NCBI GenBank assembly: GCA_902761825.1
Contig: CACWLY010000006.1
Location: forward strand, 18,314 to 82,313
DNA from: an uncultured Eubacteriales bacterium
GTDB taxonomy: Bacteria > Bacillota > Clostridia > Christensenellales > Aristaeellaceae
DNA length: 64,000 nt
Reading direction: 5' to 3'
The notes beneath the pieces were generated by a model. The model did no database searches, had not been told where the DNA came from, and saw only the letters and a program-made list of their open reading frames with translations. Below, piece by piece: positions 63,907 to 64,000 of the stretch; positions within the stretch are counted from its first letter, which is position 1, and each line of letters opens with the position of its first letter. The position numbers were made by a program, and so were the translations under genes.

Positions 63907-64000
63907 TCTTATACTATTCTCAATCTAAAATCTTATCATCTTTGGGTGTCTTTTCCGTCTTGGCGTTGCTTCATTCCGGTCAACGTAGCGCTGCTACGCC
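63907..64000. repeat. Palindromic repeat element, copy 2 (cut by the window end)
   Basis: Identical over 94 of 94 bases to 31436-31529, covering the left arm and centre of the element at 31441-31592. Its left border is joined to TGGCTCTTA (63903-63911), the end sequence of the other repeat type at 59609-59780. The right arm lies outside the window. Confidence 0.95.

Overview
The window is a GC-rich stretch of a bacterial chromosome whose gene order and signals point to the Bacillota, class Clostridia, probably an anaerobe from a gut-like habitat. The evidence is the yicC-remA-gmk-rpoZ-coaBC-priA-def-fmt-rsmB-rlmN-prpC-prkC-rsgA-rpe run, the rpmH-rnpA-yidD-yidC-khpB run, a PyrR-type attenuator, strong Gram-positive Shine-Dalgarno sites, GTG starts, oxygen-sensitive indolepyruvate:ferredoxin oxidoreductase, and genes for xylan and starch sugars. 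The genus cannot be fixed from the sequence alone. Nearly every gene has a much longer-looking antisense frame caused by the GC-rich third codon positions; these are shadows.

1-3934: a truncated DEAD-box RNA helicase and a secreted cell-wall amidase (both minus) diverge from a uracil/xanthine permease whose leader carries a PyrR-binding loop and an intrinsic terminator. 4045-18122: one long housekeeping superoperon covering RNA decay (YicC), nucleotide and CoA synthesis, replication restart (PriA), formyl-methionine metabolism, rRNA modification, a Ser/Thr kinase-phosphatase pair, ribosome assembly (RsgA) and RsmA. 18135-21255 (minus): an AlkD-like repair protein, a TIM-barrel sugar isomerase and glucose-6-phosphate isomerase. 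21256-21611 holds promoters plus a structured, terminator-bounded segment of unknown function.

21612-30944: iorAB, alanine racemase, an unknown membrane protein, rsmD, coaD, a coiled-coil protein, then rpmH-rnpA-yidD-yidC-khpB. 30945-31729 is gene-free and full of hairpins and palindromic repeats. 31730-36140 (minus) is a xylan/xylooligosaccharide set: a GH3 enzyme, a NodB deacetylase-like protein and xylulokinase. A MATE transporter is divergent from it.

37835-49950 is the most unusual region: eight tightly coupled genes encoding a large secreted/membrane protein, an ABC ATPase and permease, a coiled-coil membrane protein with a Gly/Gln-rich tract, a MoxR AAA+ ATPase, a DUF58 protein, a BatA-like VWA protein and a large double-VWA protein. 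It reads as a surface machine with an ATP-driven remodelling module, of unknown substrate. 50071-55967 is a complete oligopeptide ABC operon (oppABCDF-like) with its own promoter, intercistronic stem-loop and terminator.

56077-63885 holds a membrane diguanylate cyclase, an SDR-ThuA-aldo/keto reductase operon, a second type of palindromic repeat, a secreted FG-GAP-like protein, 4-alpha-glucanotransferase and a cation/proton antiporter. The last 94 bases are an exact copy of the first part of the palindromic repeat at 31436-31592, so this element is dispersed in the genome.
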